36,767 nucleotides of DNA from an uncultured Gammaproteobacteria bacterium (GTDB taxonomy: Bacteria; Pseudomonadota; Gammaproteobacteria; GCA-001735895), in contig CAJXUC010000033.1 of assembly GCA_913061315.1 (NCBI GenBank), forward strand, positions 1 to 36,767, given 5' to 3'. The notes under the pieces are model-generated. The model was not told the DNA's origin. It made no database searches and saw only the letters and a list, made by a program, of their open reading frames with translations. Both the position numbers and the translations under genes were made by a program. Positions 35,812 to 36,767 of this stretch are shown here, one piece after another; positions within the stretch are counted from its first letter, which is position 1, and every line of letters starts with the position of its first letter.

Positions 35812-36163
35812 AAATCACCTATATCAATTAATTTTTCATTGAAAATCACCTAGAGTTACGAATTAACATACGCGTTATTTAAAATACTCTAGAATCAGTA
35901 ATGCAGTTCATTTTTTTACCATTATACGGATATCCCGATAGAATTCCTATTACTCCTTTTTATGTGCCGAACACTATATTTTATGAGCCATGTCATTATG
36001 AACGTCCATTAAGTTTGTCATTAATTTAAAATATATTCACATTTCAACTGCCTTTAAAACACAAGGCCTTAAAAACCTTTATATCCTAAAATTATCAAGT
36101 AAAGTGTATATTTTAATCAAGTAATGAATCCATAGATCTGGATTCAATCAGGACATTGCAGTA
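35812..36163. other. Divergent intergenic region, right end
   Basis: 352 AT-rich bases between the small minus-strand gene and the last plus-strand gene. Apart from the AAGGCCTT palindrome near 36063 and the inverted repeat at 36125-36146 I see nothing specific. Confidence 0.5.
36125..36146 (+). promoter_or_regulatory. Inverted repeat just before the ribosome site of the last gene
   Basis: TGAATCC (36125-36131) and GGATTCA (36140-36146) are perfect 7-base arms around ATAGATCT. They end three bases before the AGGA Shine-Dalgarno (36150-36153). It could be an operator or an mRNA hairpin affecting translation. Confidence 0.4.
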
Positions 36164-36739
36164 ATGACTATTAAGTTAGTACAAAAACAGTTTTTAAAGG
36201 CTAGTAGAGAGTTTGAAATTGATAATGATGTCATTAATGTTCGAATAAAGACCCTATTCAAGGAAGAAAAAATTACGGTTATTCTCACATCTCTCAATCC
36301 AGACCCTGTTATTAATGGTACGTTACTCGAGTTTCATAGTCGTGTTCAATCTGGACCTACTCTGTCATTGTTGTTAAATAAACCAAATCCCGAAAAATTC
36401 AATAATTTTGTCAACGAGTTAAAGCGCCAGGCGCGTGAAGAATTCAACTCTTTTGCGGGACTTAAATCTGGCTCAAAACTAGATAGAATGGCTGGTAATG
36501 TTTATGAAGAGCCACCGGAATTTGATACGCCTGTTAAAAAAGTTTCTGGAAAGTCAGTATGTGTTGAGAGTATCGATATTTCAATTCAGATGCTTAATCA
36601 ATATCTTGATGTGAAAGATTTAGGGCCGCTAATTTTTGCGCTTGAAGCATTAAAAAAAGACCTTAAAAATGAATCTTGTTTTAGCCAACTTGTTAACGCT
36701 TTTGCTGATCTTGGTCCTCTGCAAGGTGCGGTACTAACT
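36164..36739 (+). CDS. Unknown protein, truncated by contig end
   Basis: 192 codons are visible before adapter sequence begins; the last real residues are LQGAVLT, and the LSLIHI that would follow is adapter translation. I do not recognise the family. The N-terminal half looks beta-rich (NVRIKTLFKEEKITVILTSL); a charged, proline-containing linker lies at about 100-128 (DRMAGNVYEEPPEFDTPVKK); the rest is predicted helical (SIDISIQMLNQYLDVKDLGP and on). AGGA lies 10 bases before ATG 36164. No membrane segment or signal peptide is visible. It may well be much longer than what is seen here. Confidence 0.75.
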
Positions 36740-36767
36740 CTGTCTCTTATACACATCTGACGCTGCC
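36740..36767. other. Residual Nextera adapter at right end (not genomic)
   Basis: CTGTCTCTTATACACATCT at 36740-36758 is the Tn5 mosaic end, followed by GACGCTGCC of the Nextera read-1 adapter. The sequence is artificial. Confidence 0.98.

Noticed and set aside
35584..35853. Plus-strand 89-residue ORF
   Set aside because: Rich in Phe, Trp and Cys, no ribosome site, and opposite a better minus-strand small gene with ribosome site and terminator.
1..36767. tRNA, rRNA, CRISPR arrays, insertion sequences or prophage genes
   Set aside because: I saw no tRNA T-arm patterns, regularly spaced repeats, transposases or phage proteins in any part of the window.

Overview
The window is one assembled contig of about 36.7 kb, probably from a single-cell or metagenomic library. 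Nextera transposon adapter sequence remains at both ends (1-48 and 36740-36767), so both terminal genes are artificially cut and the last bases are not genomic. Gene content and order point to an uncultivated, AT-rich, probably marine gammaproteobacterium. The block nadB / rpoE-rseABC-mucD-Grx-lepA-lepB-DUF4845-rnc-era-recO and the block barA(gacS)-cysM-exonuclease-rlmD are both classic gammaproteobacterial (Pseudomonas-like) synteny. The later sat and aprMBA genes mark a sulfur oxidiser. Lineages such as SUP05/Thioglobus or the Arenicellales sulfur oxidisers would fit, but that placement is inference.

Layout. (1) 49-1643: nadB on the minus strand, lacking only its last residues. (2) 2038-12135: a dense plus-strand run with the envelope-stress sigma factor RpoE and its regulators RseA/B/C, the periplasmic protease MucD, a small glutaredoxin-like protein, LepA, signal peptidase LepB, a DUF4845 membrane protein, RNase III, Era and RecO. 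Several of these genes overlap. (3) 12183-14921: a minus-strand BarA/GacS hybrid histidine kinase. (4) 15460-18924: cysM, a PolB-type exonuclease homologue whose catalytic acidic residues look replaced, rlmD and a PII protein. (5) 18979-21309 (minus): a YcaD-like MFS transporter and a PhnD-like binding protein without a signal peptide. (6) 21521-27713 (plus): a methylated-amine module with a non-pyrrolysine MttB-family methyltransferase, an XRE-type regulator, a DAO-family flavoprotein and a dimethylglycine/sarcosine dehydrogenase-like flavoprotein fused to a GcvT-type folate domain. (7) 28056-33964: sat, a YfcE-like phosphoesterase, an unusually long AT-rich gap, then aprM-aprB-aprA and a strong terminator. 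(8) 34137-36739: a small unknown protein, a SlyD-like FKBP, a HIT protein, an unlisted 53-residue minus-strand gene with its own terminator, and a truncated unknown gene.

How they may work together. AprMBA and Sat would oxidise sulfite to sulfate through APS, yielding ATP and feeding electrons to the quinone pool. The methylated-amine module would take methyl groups off a quaternary or tertiary amine such as glycine betaine, DMG or sarcosine and pass them to tetrahydrofolate. Together this suggests a mixotroph that uses reduced sulfur and methylated compounds. The least described parts are the amine module with no corrinoid partner in view, the signal-less PhnD-like protein across the divergent promoter, the degenerate exonuclease, and the unannotated small gene near the right end. 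No tRNA, rRNA, CRISPR array or insertion sequence was seen.
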